Shown here one piece after another: positions 8,782 through 16,605 of a stretch of DNA of 29,330 nt. Below the pieces are notes generated by a model, which was given only the letters and a program-made list of their open reading frames with translations, was not told the origin of the DNA and searched no databases. The DNA lies in assembly GCA_900768995.1 (NCBI GenBank), contig CAAGEZ010000068.1, forward strand, positions 1 through 29,330. Reading direction: 5' to 3'. Every line of letters starts with the position of its first letter. Position 1 is the stretch's first letter. A program made the position numbers and the translations under genes. The DNA is from Oscillospiraceae bacterium. GTDB taxonomy: Bacteria; Bacillota; Clostridia; Oscillospirales; Ruminococcaceae.

Positions 8782-10740
8782 TTAATAGTCCAGTGATATG
8801 GTGATATCGGGCTCGTCTGTAAGAGCCTGCGTGGTAGTTGCTTCGGTTACGGTGGTTATTTCCGGTACAGAGGTGGTCACCCAGGCGGAGGAGGCTTCTG
8901 TGGTGGTCTCCGTAGCTGTGGTGGTGGTCTCTGAGGGAGCGGTGTTGTCGGGATTTACCGCAACGAATACGGATAATACTTCTCCCGCTTCAAGGTCGAT
9001 ATACTCGCCCGGCTCAATGCTTATCCACGCAACATAATCGTTCAGGGTCTTGTCGGTCTCATAAGCCTTTTCCTCGTACTTTATGCCGCAGGAATTAAGG
9101 ATATCGAAATAATCCTTCTTGTTCAGTCCGTAGAAATCGGGAACTGCTACCTTTGCGGGCCCCATACTTATTTTCAGGGTAAGCTCTGAGCCCTTTTCAT
9201 AGTTGGAACCCTTTTCGATGGACTGCTCAAAAATTATGCCCTTTTCGTATTCATCTGTGTAAACATACTCGGGGATAATGGTGAGATTTTCGTTTGCGGA
9301 GGAGTTTTTCACTGTGTCATAATTCTTGCCCACAAGGTCATTCATAATATAGACCGTTGCGCCGGGCTTTATGGTGGTCTGCTCAGATGTTCCGTCGGAA
9401 ACGGAAGATGTCTCTATCACTGCAAGAGTGGGAAGCGCAGATGGGTCTGAGACATCGGTTGCGGCACTCACAGGCGGCAATGTCACAGTCTCGCCGTTTT
9501 CATCTGTGACAGGCATAGTCTCGGGGTCGGCAGGCAGTGTTGTGGTCTGAGTGATGGCATTTGTTATCTGACTGCTGTTATCGTCAAGGGTCATCATAAG
9601 CACAGCCATTATGGTAAACACCACCACGCAGGTTATGAGAGCCACGATTATGAACACCTTTCGTCTGCTCATAGGGGGCTTGGGAGCGGGCTTCGGCTCT
9701 GAAACAGGTCCCTTTGTGCTGTGCTGCTTGGGGATAGAAATAGTCTGTGTCTGGGAAACGGAGCGGGGCTTTTCCCACTCAGGCTCCTCAAAAAGCTGTG
9801 TCACAAGCTCGGTGACGGTCTGTATCCTCAGCTCTCCCGAAAGGCTCATTCCGTTCATTATGACCTTTGAGACATTGGCGGGAATATTGTTGTTAAGGCT
9901 CTTGGGGGGGAGAAGTGTGTCATTTGCAAGACGCTCCATAGCGTCGGTGGGAGCGGTTCCCGTAAGGATACGGTAAAGGAGGGCGCAGATGCCGTAAACA
10001 TCAGTCCACGTGCCCTGCCAGTTGCTGGAGCTGTACTGCTCGGGAGCGGCATATCCGCTGTAGACCTCGGAGGCAAGCTCGGTGTTGGCAGTTCTTGCAT
10101 CGGCAATGCTGAAACCGATGAGCTTCAGCTCGCCCTTTTCGTCAACGATTATATTTTCGGGGGATATTCCTCTGTGGATAAGCCCGGCATTATGTATGAG
10201 TGAAAGGGTGGTGAATATGGGGGGGAAGAGCTTTTTTACCTCGTCCCAGGTAAGCTCTCCTGCGTGCTCCTTGAGGTATTTCGCAAGGTTCATACCCTCG
10301 ATATATCTGAACACCACATAGCCTGTGTTGTTGTCGCCGAACATATCTATGGCAGGATTTATGTGACCCAAGGTACGCATTTTCGCAAGCATTTTATTAA
10401 GCTCAACGAACTCGGACATAAACGCCTTGTACTGGGCAACGCAGTTCTGCTTCACTGCAATGATGCTGCTGTCCTTGGCACGGCTGCACAGGGTATCGGG
10501 CATATATTCCTTTATAGTCACCTTTGAAGATGTGACGGTATCGAAACCGATATAGTCAGCACCCTCGCCGTTAAAATGGAGGAGCTTGCCCACGATGTAT
10601 CTCTCGTTAAGAAATGTACCGGGAGAAAGGTATTCGGGCAGGGACGGAACATCGGGGGAATATCCGCAGAGGGGGCAGACGCCCTCGGATTCCTTCGGCT
10701 CCATACAGCCCATACAAAGTTTTAAGTTATATTCCGCCAA
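8782..10740 (-). CDS. Zinc-ribbon PASTA membrane protein with predicted pseudokinase domain
   Basis: Residue numbers count from ATG 10749. The order is: a zinc ribbon (C12, C15, C25, C28), a protein-kinase fold (about 45-320), a basic stop and one TM helix (about 364-388), two extracellular PASTA-like repeats (about 462-600) and a Thr/Ser-rich tail. PASTA repeats bind peptidoglycan-type ligands in PrkC/PknB relatives. The VAIK lysine (K80), N199 and the APE motif (235-237) remain. The HRD loop reads HRGISPEN (D to G194) and DFG reads GFS (D to G212), so both catalytic aspartates are missing, and the Gly-rich loop is degenerate. I therefore predict a ligand-sensing scaffold rather than an active kinase. 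ATG 10749 abuts its AAAGGAG with no spacing, so TTG 10740, 9 bases from that site, is the better start (652 residues). No phosphatase gene is adjacent. Confidence 0.85.
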   Translation of the reverse strand: MAEYNLKLCMGCMEPKESEGVCPLCGYSPDVPSLPEYLSPGTFLNERYIVGKLLHFNGEGADYIGFDTVTSSKVTIKEYMPDTLCSRAKDSSIIAVKQNCVAQYKAFMSEFVELNKMLAKMRTLGHINPAIDMFGDNNTGYVVFRYIEGMNLAKYLKEHAGELTWDEVKKLFPPIFTTLSLIHNAGLIHRGISPENIIVDEKGELKLIGFSIADARTANTELASEVYSGYAAPEQYSSSNWQGTWTDVYGICALLYRILTGTAPTDAMERLANDTLLPPKSLNNNIPANVSKVIMNGMSLSGELRIQTVTELVTQLFEEPEWEKPRSVSQTQTISIPKQHSTKGPVSEPKPAPKPPMSRRKVFIIVALITCVVVFTIMAVLMMTLDDNSSQITNAITQTTTLPADPETMPVTDENGETVTLPPVSAATDVSDPSALPTLAVIETSSVSDGTSEQTTIKPGATVYIMNDLVGKNYDTVKNSSANENLTIIPEYVYTDEYEKGIIFEQSIEKGSNYEKGSELTLKISMGPAKVAVPDFYGLNKKDYFDILNSCGIKYEEKAYETDKTLNDYVAWISIEPGEYIDLEAGEVLSVFVAVNPDNTAPSETTTTATETTTEASSAWVTTSVPEITTVTEATTTQALTDEPDITISLDY

Positions 10741-10782
10741 ACCCGGCATCTCCTTTCGGAAAAACTTGAAGCTGTGCGGGAC

Positions 10783-10847
10783 GGCACAAATATTGCGTAT
10801 TCACACAAATATTGCGTATTCACGCAAATATTGCGTATTCACGCAAT
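10783..10847 (-). repeat. Three tandem 19-base repeats forming hairpins/dyads in the pseudokinase leader
   Basis: Units at 10783-10801, 10802-10820 and 10821-10839, plus a partial fourth unit, all contain AAATATTGCGTATT. Read on the minus (transcript) strand they give three 6-base stems with a GAAT loop: 10830-10847, 10812-10827 and 10793-10808. The third stem differs only by a change that keeps a G-U pair. The array begins about 5 bases after the predicted transcription start. It could act as RNA structure or as repeated operators. Confidence 0.85.
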
Positions 10848-10858
10848 CCCGCAATAAT

Positions 10859-10887
10859 ATAATATCAGCCGCAAAAGCTTATGTCAA
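10859..10887 (-). promoter_or_regulatory. Strong SigA-type promoter, extended -10, of the PASTA pseudokinase
   Basis: On the minus strand consensus TTGACA (10882-10887), a 17-base spacer and TATTAT (10859-10864) preceded by TG. The predicted start is near 10852, giving a leader of about 110 bases that contains the repeat array. The rest of the 10888-11020 gap is AT-rich, with no other feature seen. Confidence 0.85.
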
Positions 10888-11020
10888 TGGGTTTTCCCGA
10901 ATTGTCAGCCTTTTGTATTCATCATTTAATCTTTTAAACTGTTTTTGATACCATTTTGTATTCGCTTTGTAACTTTTGGATTTTTTTGTACATAATTTTT
11001 TATGCTGAAAAATGCATATA

Positions 11021-11053
11021 TAAAAAATGCTGCCGCAGAAAACTGCGGCAGCA
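11021..11053 (-). terminator. Intrinsic terminator of the GH5 gene
   Basis: A perfect 11-base stem TGCTGCCGCAG (11028-11038) pairs with 11043-11053 around a 4-base loop. On the minus strand it is followed by ATTTTTTA. It lies 17 bases after the stop codon. Confidence 0.9.
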
Positions 11054-11070
11054 GGGATTTTATAAGGTCA

Positions 11071-12888
11071 TCACTGACCCGCTTTTACCGTAAATGTCAC
11101 CGAAATAGTCTTGACCCTCTTGCCGTCGGTGAGCTGCATTATCTGAGGGGAGCAGTCGGTCATATCGCCGTCAGCAGTCCTTGCATCATCGGGAACGTTT
11201 TTTACCCAGCCGTTGTAGAGATTTACTCTTGTGCATTTTCCGTCATCGGAGCAGGTGTAGCCCTTGCCCGTCATCTCGTAAGCTTCGCCGTTAATGAGTA
11301 TCTCGTCAACAGTGTAGGTGTAGCCGGGGAAAAGCTGTTCGCCGTTAGAAATGCCCAGAGCGGAGAAGGAAACGCCCTTTGCCATTCCGCAGTCAGAGAA
11401 ATCAAGGCTCACTGTGTATGTGCCCTCGCCTGTTATCTGTGCATTCTGAGCCTTAACGCCCGTTGTGCAGCTTGTGGGGTCATAGCTGTCGCCCACGCTG
11501 TAGGAAACGCCGTAATCGCTTGATGCATACATTATCCAAGCGATAGCCATATCATCGGAGGGCGGGAACTCGATCGATGCCATCTGCTCGTCGGAAGCCG
11601 CCTGAGCGGTCTCATCTATCCTTGCCTTTGCCTCTGCCTTAACGGTGTCGGTGTCCTTGTTCTCGTTTTCATAGCGGCGTGATGAGAAAAGCTCTGCAAT
11701 GGTCTCGTCCGCAAGGGTGTTTGTCACTCTCTTGTAGAAATTGCTGCAATCCCACAGAACGGGGCAGAAATCGTAAAGGTCGCAGTTATCAAGAACGTTT
11801 GCATAGAACTTATCGGTATCAGGCTTTAAGCCGCCGTTTTTCTGCATTACCGCATATTCGCCTATAACAACGCCGTAGCCCTGCTCGGAGAATTTGGACA
11901 GCTTTTTGAAAAGATCGTTCTGCTCCTTGTAATCTCTGGGAGAGCCCCAGTGGTCAACGCTCTCAGTGCCGCAGTAATCCCAAGGGGTATAGTAATGAAC
12001 TGAAAGGAGAAGCTTGCTTTCTGCACTGTCCTCAGGCATCCTGAAGCGCTCGTCGCAGGTCATTGCAATATCCGTGTTGTAGCCCGCAATGAGCAGGAAA
12101 CGGTCGGCGTTGTTGCCGCCCTGTGATCGGATAAGCTTTACAAATTCGCTGTTTATCATATTTGTGGTCTCGTAGCATTCATTCTTTGAAAGAACGCCCT
12201 CAGAACCCGTAACGTCCTTGTCATTGAGACGGTCCCCAAGCTCCTCGTTGGCGGACTCGAAAATAAGCTTGCGGGAATAGTCCTTGAAATTCTCGCCTAT
12301 CTGGGTCCACATCGACTTGTACATTTCAAGAGCCTTGTCCCTGACAGCCATATCCTCCGAGCCGAACATACCCCACCAGCTGCCGTCCCAGTGGTCGTTT
12401 ATGATAACGTACATATCGGCATCGAGGGCATAGTTCACAACGGTCTCGACACGGTTCATAAGTCTTTCGTCAATGGTGTAGTCGCCCGACTCGTAGTTCA
12501 TACCGTTTGTCCACGCAACGGGTATCCTTATGGTGTCAAAGCCTGCGTTTTTCATACCCTGTATCATTTCGGCAGTGGTGTAGGGCTGACCCCAGCCTGT
12601 CTCGAAGCTATCGGGGTTGCCGCCGCCTATGTAGCCCTTGTGATTGTAGGCTTCAAGGGTGTTGCCAAGGTTTATTCCGTTGCCCATAGCCCTTATCATT
12701 TCAAGAGATGTCATAGAACTTATCTTTTCCTCCTCCTCGGGGGATATTTTTGCAGTCACGATCTCTGTGGCATTGTCCGCTGTTTCGGCAGTGCTTTCGG
12801 AAGCCGTATCGGTGGTCTGACCGCAGCCTGCCAGCATTGTGACAGCCATACATACAGCTGCCGCTGATGATATCGTTTTCAGTTTCAT
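11071..12888 (-). CDS. Lipoprotein GH5 endoglucanase with C-terminal putative binding module
   Basis: This is a 605-residue extracellular beta-glucanase tethered by lipid. The signal ends in the lipobox LAGC (C22), followed by a Ser/Thr/Glu linker. The GH5 barrel spans about 58-405 with NGINLGNT, RIPVAW, acid/base E215 in FESANEELG, substrate H298/Y299 in SVHYYTPWDY, nucleophile E344 in VIGEYA and a late LWD tryptophan. A beta-rich region (about 450-605) with GWVKN and paired cysteines resembles a carbohydrate-binding module; I cannot name its family. There is no dockerin, so it is not cellulosomal. GGAGG lies 7-8 bases before the ATG. It is a single gene with its own promoter, operator-like dyad and terminator. 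The family is sure; whether cellulose, glucan or another beta-glucan is preferred is not readable here. Confidence 0.92.
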   Translation of the reverse strand: MKLKTISSAAAVCMAVTMLAGCGQTTDTASESTAETADNATEIVTAKISPEEEEKISSMTSLEMIRAMGNGINLGNTLEAYNHKGYIGGGNPDSFETGWGQPYTTAEMIQGMKNAGFDTIRIPVAWTNGMNYESGDYTIDERLMNRVETVVNYALDADMYVIINDHWDGSWWGMFGSEDMAVRDKALEMYKSMWTQIGENFKDYSRKLIFESANEELGDRLNDKDVTGSEGVLSKNECYETTNMINSEFVKLIRSQGGNNADRFLLIAGYNTDIAMTCDERFRMPEDSAESKLLLSVHYYTPWDYCGTESVDHWGSPRDYKEQNDLFKKLSKFSEQGYGVVIGEYAVMQKNGGLKPDTDKFYANVLDNCDLYDFCPVLWDCSNFYKRVTNTLADETIAELFSSRRYENENKDTDTVKAEAKARIDETAQAASDEQMASIEFPPSDDMAIAWIMYASSDYGVSYSVGDSYDPTSCTTGVKAQNAQITGEGTYTVSLDFSDCGMAKGVSFSALGISNGEQLFPGYTYTVDEILINGEAYEMTGKGYTCSDDGKCTRVNLYNGWVKNVPDDARTADGDMTDCSPQIMQLTDGKRVKTISVTFTVKAGQ

Positions 12889-12930
12889 AGGTTTTCCTCC
12901 ATAAAAAATGTGGGCTTGTGATGTCCGTAT

Positions 12931-12946
12931 TTGTCATATGTGACAA
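12931..12946. promoter_or_regulatory. Palindromic operator candidate at the GH5 transcription start
   Basis: TTGTCA-TATG-TGACAA is a 6-4-6 dyad that touches the -10 element and covers the predicted start of the GH5 gene. That is a position typical for a repressor site. It is not a catabolite-response (cre) match. The regulator is unknown. Confidence 0.6.
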
Positions 12947-12974
12947 TAATATCATATCTTCAGAGTAAAAACAA
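12946..12974 (-). promoter_or_regulatory. SigA-type promoter of the GH5 gene
   Basis: On the minus strand TTGTTT (12969-12974), a 17-base spacer and TATTAT (12946-12951) with an upstream TG. The operator dyad begins at its downstream edge. Confidence 0.7.
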
Positions 12975-13078
12975 GTCTTTTTTACAAATATTTTTATGAA
13001 TTTGTCTCGTGATATAGTCAATGTAAATAAAAATGTACATATAATTTTTAAATTTCTGTACAAAATTGCATTTGGCTA

Positions 13079-13107
13079 TTGAAAAACTTATACAAATGAT
13101 ATATAAT
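13079..13107 (+). promoter_or_regulatory. SigA-type promoter of the EF-G-like gene
   Basis: TTGAAA (13079-13084), a 17-base spacer and TATAAT (13102-13107). The leader is about 80 bases. The 12889-13195 divergent gap otherwise holds only the GH5 promoter/operator and AT-rich DNA. Confidence 0.75.
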
Positions 13108-13195
13108 GAATAATGTAATTACTAAGCTGATTGTACATTTTGACAAATAGATACTTTATCAGCAAAAATAAACCAAAGTAAGGAGCGAACACACT

Positions 13196-15274
13196 ATGAA
13201 GGAATACCGTGCAGAGGATATCAGAAACATTGCAATAGCAGGACACAGCGGCTCGGGAAAGACCACCCTTGCCGAGGCCCTTATCTATAAGGCAGGAGCT
13301 TCCGACCGTCTCGGAAAGACCGCCGAAGGCACTACAGTATGCGATTATGACCCCGAAGAGATCAGGCGCAAGGCTTCTCTCGGTGCTTCTGTCGCTTCCT
13401 TTGAATATAACGGACTTAAGCTCAATCTCCTTGATGCTCCCGGACTGTTCGATTTCGAGGCAGATATGCTGGAAGCTGTCCGTGCCGCAGATACCGTTAT
13501 GATAACCGTATCGGGCAAATCGGGCGTTAAAGTCGGCACCGAAAAGGCATACAAGGCTGCCCGCAAGGCAGGCAAAGCCACAATGTTCGTCATCACCAAG
13601 GTCGATGACCCCGACGCTAATTTCTACAATGTCCTCACCGACCTGAAAACCGTTTTCGGACCTACCGTGTGCCCCGTTATCGTCCCCGTTATCAAGGACA
13701 GACAGGTGGTTTCCTATGTAAATCTCATCGAGATGAAGTGCTACAAATACGACGGGAACGGCAACGTTTCCGAGACAGATATGCCCACCGCCGAGATCTC
13801 CGAGAAGATGGAATATCGTATGGACGGACTTGTTGCGGCATTTTCAGAGGCTGTTGCCGAGACTGATGATGCTCTTATGGAGAAATTCTTCGAGGGCGAG
13901 GCTTTCACCCGGAAGGAGCTTGTCAAGGGACTTCACGATGGTATGAACAGAGGACTTATCACCCCTGTTGTATGCTGCTCCGATGTGACAATGGGCTGCA
14001 TAGATATGCTCCTTAAGGAAGTCACTCTCCTTATGCCCTCGCCTGCCGACTGCCCTCCCGCAGAGGCTGTTTCGGGCGATGATATCGAGGAAATTTCCTG
14101 CACCGGTGATGCTCCCCTCAGAGCATTCGTATTCAAGACCGTTGCCGATCAGTTTGTGGGCAAGATGTCCTTTATCCGTGTTATGAGCGGCGTTCTCAAA
14201 GCAAATTTCGAGTACATAAATGCATCTACAGGCGGCGTGGAGAAGATAGGCAAGCTCTACACTCTCTGCGGCAAGAAGCAGACCGAGGTCACTTCCGTTG
14301 GCGCAGGCGATATCTGTGCAGCCGTTAAGATAGGTGCGGCTACAAATGACACCATATGCGAGGGCAAGGCTGTTTCCCTCGATAAGATAGTATTCCCCAG
14401 ACCCTGCTACAAAATGGCAGTCAGACCTAAGTCTCAGGGCGATGAAAGCAAGATAAGCGCAGCCTTTGCAAGACTTTGCGAGGAAGACCCCACCTTGTCT
14501 TTCGGTCAGGACAGCGCAACGGGCGAATTTGTTCTTGCAGGTCTTGGCGAGCAGCATCTTGAAGTTGCGGCTGCAAAGCTCAAAAACAAGTTCGGCGTTG
14601 AAGTGACACTTGCTCCCGTCCGCATCGCATACAAGGAGACTATCCGCAAAAAGGTCAAGACCGAGGGCAAGCACAAGAAACAGTCAGGCGGTCACGGTCA
14701 GTACGGTCACGTATGGATCGAGTTCGAGCCATGCCTTTCCGATGACCTCGTTTTTGAAGAAAAGGTATTCGGCGGCGCTGTTCCCAGAAACTTCTTCCCC
14801 GCAGTTGAAAAGGGACTCCGTGACTGTATGGGCAAGGGCGTTCTCGCAGGCTGCCCCGTAACAGGAGTTAAGGCTATTCTCGTTGACGGTTCATATCACC
14901 CCGTTGACAGCTCCGAAATGGCATTCAAGACCGCTGCGGCGATCGCATTCAAGGAGGGTATGAAGCAGGCTGACCCCACTATCCTGGAACCTGTGGGCAC
15001 TCTCAGAGCAATTATCCCCAATGACAACACAGGCGACGTTATGGGCGACCTGAACAAGCGCAGAGGCAGAGTTCTGGGAATGAATCCTGCCGATGAAAAG
15101 GGTATGACCGAGATAGTTGCGGAAGTGCCCGAGCGTGAGATGCAGAGCTTTGCAATGCAGCTTCGTCAGATAACAAGGGGCAGAGGCAGCTTCGAGTTTG
15201 ATTTTGTTCGCTATGAGCAGCTCCCAGCAAACCTTGTTTCCGACGTTATCCTCTCCCTTGGCGGCGCAGACTGA
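13196..15274 (+). CDS. EF-G-like translational GTPase paralogue with altered G motifs
   Basis: This 692-residue protein has the full EF-G layout: G domain, domain II, domain III (around GLGEQHLEV), domain IV with the typical GGHGQYGHV motif, and a C-terminal domain V. G1 is GHSGSGKTT (16-24). Where EF-G has DTPGH, this has DAPGL (80-84), losing the catalytic His. The G4 motif is TKVD (134-137) rather than NKxD, and the switch I RGIT motif reads RKAS. Such changes mark the EF-G-II/FusA2-like paralogues rather than the housekeeping FusA. No rpsL/rpsG/tuf genes are nearby, which supports a paralogue. AAGGAG (13180-13185) precedes the ATG by 10 bases. The gene stands alone with its own promoter and hairpin. 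The role is probably ribosome-associated but not ordinary translocation; this is inference. Confidence 0.88.
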   Translation: MKEYRAEDIRNIAIAGHSGSGKTTLAEALIYKAGASDRLGKTAEGTTVCDYDPEEIRRKASLGASVASFEYNGLKLNLLDAPGLFDFEADMLEAVRAADTVMITVSGKSGVKVGTEKAYKAARKAGKATMFVITKVDDPDANFYNVLTDLKTVFGPTVCPVIVPVIKDRQVVSYVNLIEMKCYKYDGNGNVSETDMPTAEISEKMEYRMDGLVAAFSEAVAETDDALMEKFFEGEAFTRKELVKGLHDGMNRGLITPVVCCSDVTMGCIDMLLKEVTLLMPSPADCPPAEAVSGDDIEEISCTGDAPLRAFVFKTVADQFVGKMSFIRVMSGVLKANFEYINASTGGVEKIGKLYTLCGKKQTEVTSVGAGDICAAVKIGAATNDTICEGKAVSLDKIVFPRPCYKMAVRPKSQGDESKISAAFARLCEEDPTLSFGQDSATGEFVLAGLGEQHLEVAAAKLKNKFGVEVTLAPVRIAYKETIRKKVKTEGKHKKQSGGHGQYGHVWIEFEPCLSDDLVFEEKVFGGAVPRNFFPAVEKGLRDCMGKGVLAGCPVTGVKAILVDGSYHPVDSSEMAFKTAAAIAFKEGMKQADPTILEPVGTLRAIIPNDNTGDVMGDLNKRRGRVLGMNPADEKGMTEIVAEVPEREMQSFAMQLRQITRGRGSFEFDFVRYEQLPANLVSDVILSLGGAD

Positions 15275-15278
15275 TAAG

Positions 15279-15326
15279 AATACAGAGAGCGGCGGGGAAT
15301 ATCTCTCCGCCGCTCTCTGTATTTGT
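15279..15326 (+). terminator. Hairpin terminator after the EF-G-like gene
   Basis: A 17-base perfect stem (15279-15295 with 15307-15323) is followed by a short T run only. Very stable, but with a weak U-tract. Confidence 0.75.
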
Positions 15327-15380
15327 GGGATATATCAAATTTTGACGTAAAAAATTGACAGATAAAGAGCCCGTGCGCTA

Positions 15381-15409
15381 TTGACAAATTAGAGAAATTG
15401 TAATAAAAT
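15381..15409 (+). promoter_or_regulatory. SigA-type promoter of the exported protein at 15480
   Basis: TTGACA (15381-15386), a 17-base spacer and TAAAAT (15404-15409), with TATAAT immediately after. The core AAAATTATAAT is shared with the pepF promoter. It excludes an ATG at 15414 as the start. Confidence 0.75.
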
Positions 15410-15479
15410 TATAATGTGTGATTGTAAATTTGAACGGTCACCTGAGAGAAAAGAAAACAGAGAGAAAGATGGGTCGCTA

Positions 15480-16205
15480 ATGAAAAAAATATTATCCGTG
15501 ATAATCGCAGCCGCCGCTGCCTTTACAATGGGCGCAGCAGTTTTTGCGGAAGCCGAAAAGACCAATGATTCAGCCACCGCAACCATATCCTTTGACACCG
15601 ATAAGTCACTGGAATACATACACACCTTCGGCAACGCCAATGATGCAGGGCTTACAATGGAGCTTACCGAGAAGGACGCTCTTTCGGGCAAGGCGTTAAA
15701 GCTCAGCGAGAGCTTCAAGGGCACTCTCAGCAACCGTTACGGCGGATTTTATCTTGATTCCGAGGACTTCGGCATTTCAAACTTCGGCGGCTATACAATG
15801 ACTCTTTATATCAATGCTTCTTCAAAGGCATCAAAGGCAACGGGTCAGTTTGAGATATTTACGGACGGCGAGGGTTGGCAGTCAGTGAATTTCCTTACCA
15901 CCAGCGCAGGCAACTACAGAACAGCTTCCATTACCGTTCCAGCCAATTCAAACAACACCAAGATAGGCGTGTCTTTCCCCATAACACAGGATTTTGAGGG
16001 CGACCTTGGAATTTTTGACGACATCACCATTACCGACAACTACGGCAAGGCTATCGCAAATGTGGGCGATATCGACACATCTCTTTATCAGGGTCCCAGC
16101 GGATTTGTTTCCGTGATAACGACCATATTCTTTATCCTTGTTCTTATTGCCGTTATCGGCGGCGCTGCTTACTTTGTTGTAAAGACAATGAGAAAGTACA
16201 GATAA
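15480..16205 (+). CDS. Exported protein with a lectin-like ectodomain and C-terminal membrane anchor
   Basis: I do not recognise the family of this 241-residue protein. It has a signal peptide (MKKILSVIIAAAAAFTMGAAVFA), then a Ser/Thr/Gly-rich, predicted all-beta domain (about 25-200) with YTMTLYINASS and GIFDDITITDNYG, a pattern seen in galactose-binding-like or CBM sandwiches. It ends in one hydrophobic helix (about 210-233) followed by KTMRKYR, so the domain faces outside and the tail is cytoplasmic. The start at 15480 is set by the signal peptide; the upstream frame runs into the promoter. The ribosome site is weak (GAGAAAG, 15462-15468). It is a single gene with its own promoter and terminator. 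A carbohydrate- or wall-binding role is a guess from fold style. Confidence 0.75.
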   Translation: MKKILSVIIAAAAAFTMGAAVFAEAEKTNDSATATISFDTDKSLEYIHTFGNANDAGLTMELTEKDALSGKALKLSESFKGTLSNRYGGFYLDSEDFGISNFGGYTMTLYINASSKASKATGQFEIFTDGEGWQSVNFLTTSAGNYRTASITVPANSNNTKIGVSFPITQDFEGDLGIFDDITITDNYGKAIANVGDIDTSLYQGPSGFVSVITTIFFILVLIAVIGGAAYFVVKTMRKYR

Positions 16206-16218
16206 GCCTTATAAAATC

Positions 16219-16255
16219 AAAATCGCTTCCGAAAATGTTCGGGAGCGATTTTTTT
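16219..16255 (+). terminator. Intrinsic terminator of the exported protein gene
   Basis: Arms 16219-16233 and 16238-16252 pair around an AATG loop with one G-U, followed by a T run to 16255. Confidence 0.9.
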
Positions 16256-16273
16256 ATGCACGGTATCAAAACA

Positions 16274-16307
16274 TAAAAAAGAACAGCCGATATAATCGAC
16301 TGTTCTT
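16274..16307 (-). terminator. Intrinsic terminator of the tRNA-Gln pair
   Basis: AAAGAACAG (from 16278) pairs with CTGTTCTTT (to 16308) around an AT-rich loop. On the minus strand it is followed by a T run (16280 down to 16274). Confidence 0.8.
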
Positions 16308-16383
16308 TGGTTGGGGTGCAGGGATTCGAACCCCGGAGATGCTTGAGTCAGAGTCAAGTGCCTTACCGCTTGGCTACACCCCA
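16308..16383 (-). tRNA. tRNA-Gln (anticodon CTG)
   Basis: Acceptor TGGGGTG/CACCCCA, discriminator A and encoded CCA (16308-16310). The anticodon stem CTTGA/TCAAG holds the loop CTCTGAC, giving CTG. T-arm GGGTTCGAATCCC. It is 76 bases long. Confidence 0.95.
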
Positions 16384-16390
16384 GAATATT

Positions 16391-16465
16391 TGGTTGGGAT
16401 AGCGGGATTTGAACCCACGAATGACGGAGTCAAAGTCCGTTGCCTTACCGCTTGGCTATATCCCA
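16391..16465 (-). tRNA. tRNA-Gln (anticodon TTG)
   Basis: Acceptor TGGGATA/TATCCCA, discriminator A and encoded CCA (16391-16393). The anticodon stem ACGGA/TCCGT holds CTTTGAC, giving TTG. It is transcribed first, 7 bases upstream of its CTG partner, so the two share one precursor. Confidence 0.95.
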
Positions 16466-16516
16466 GTACGGCATAAGGGCTTCAAGCTAATAGGTAACGT
16501 CCCTGACGACTTTAAT

Positions 16517-16545
16517 ATCATACCACATATAAACCCGAAAGTCAA
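16517..16545 (-). promoter_or_regulatory. SigA-type promoter, extended -10, of the tRNA-Gln pair
   Basis: On the minus strand TTGACT (16540-16545), a 17-base spacer and TATGAT (16517-16522) with an upstream TG. It sits between the recR stop and the tRNAs. Confidence 0.85.
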
Positions 16546-16605
16546 GAGGTAAAATAATCTTTTGTAGATTTGCACAAATAAATCGTCAGAAGTGGTGCAT
16601 ACCTA

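Noticed and set aside
10783..10847. CRISPR array
   Set aside because: The 19-base units are adjacent, with no distinct spacers and no cas genes. They are tandem repeats in a leader.
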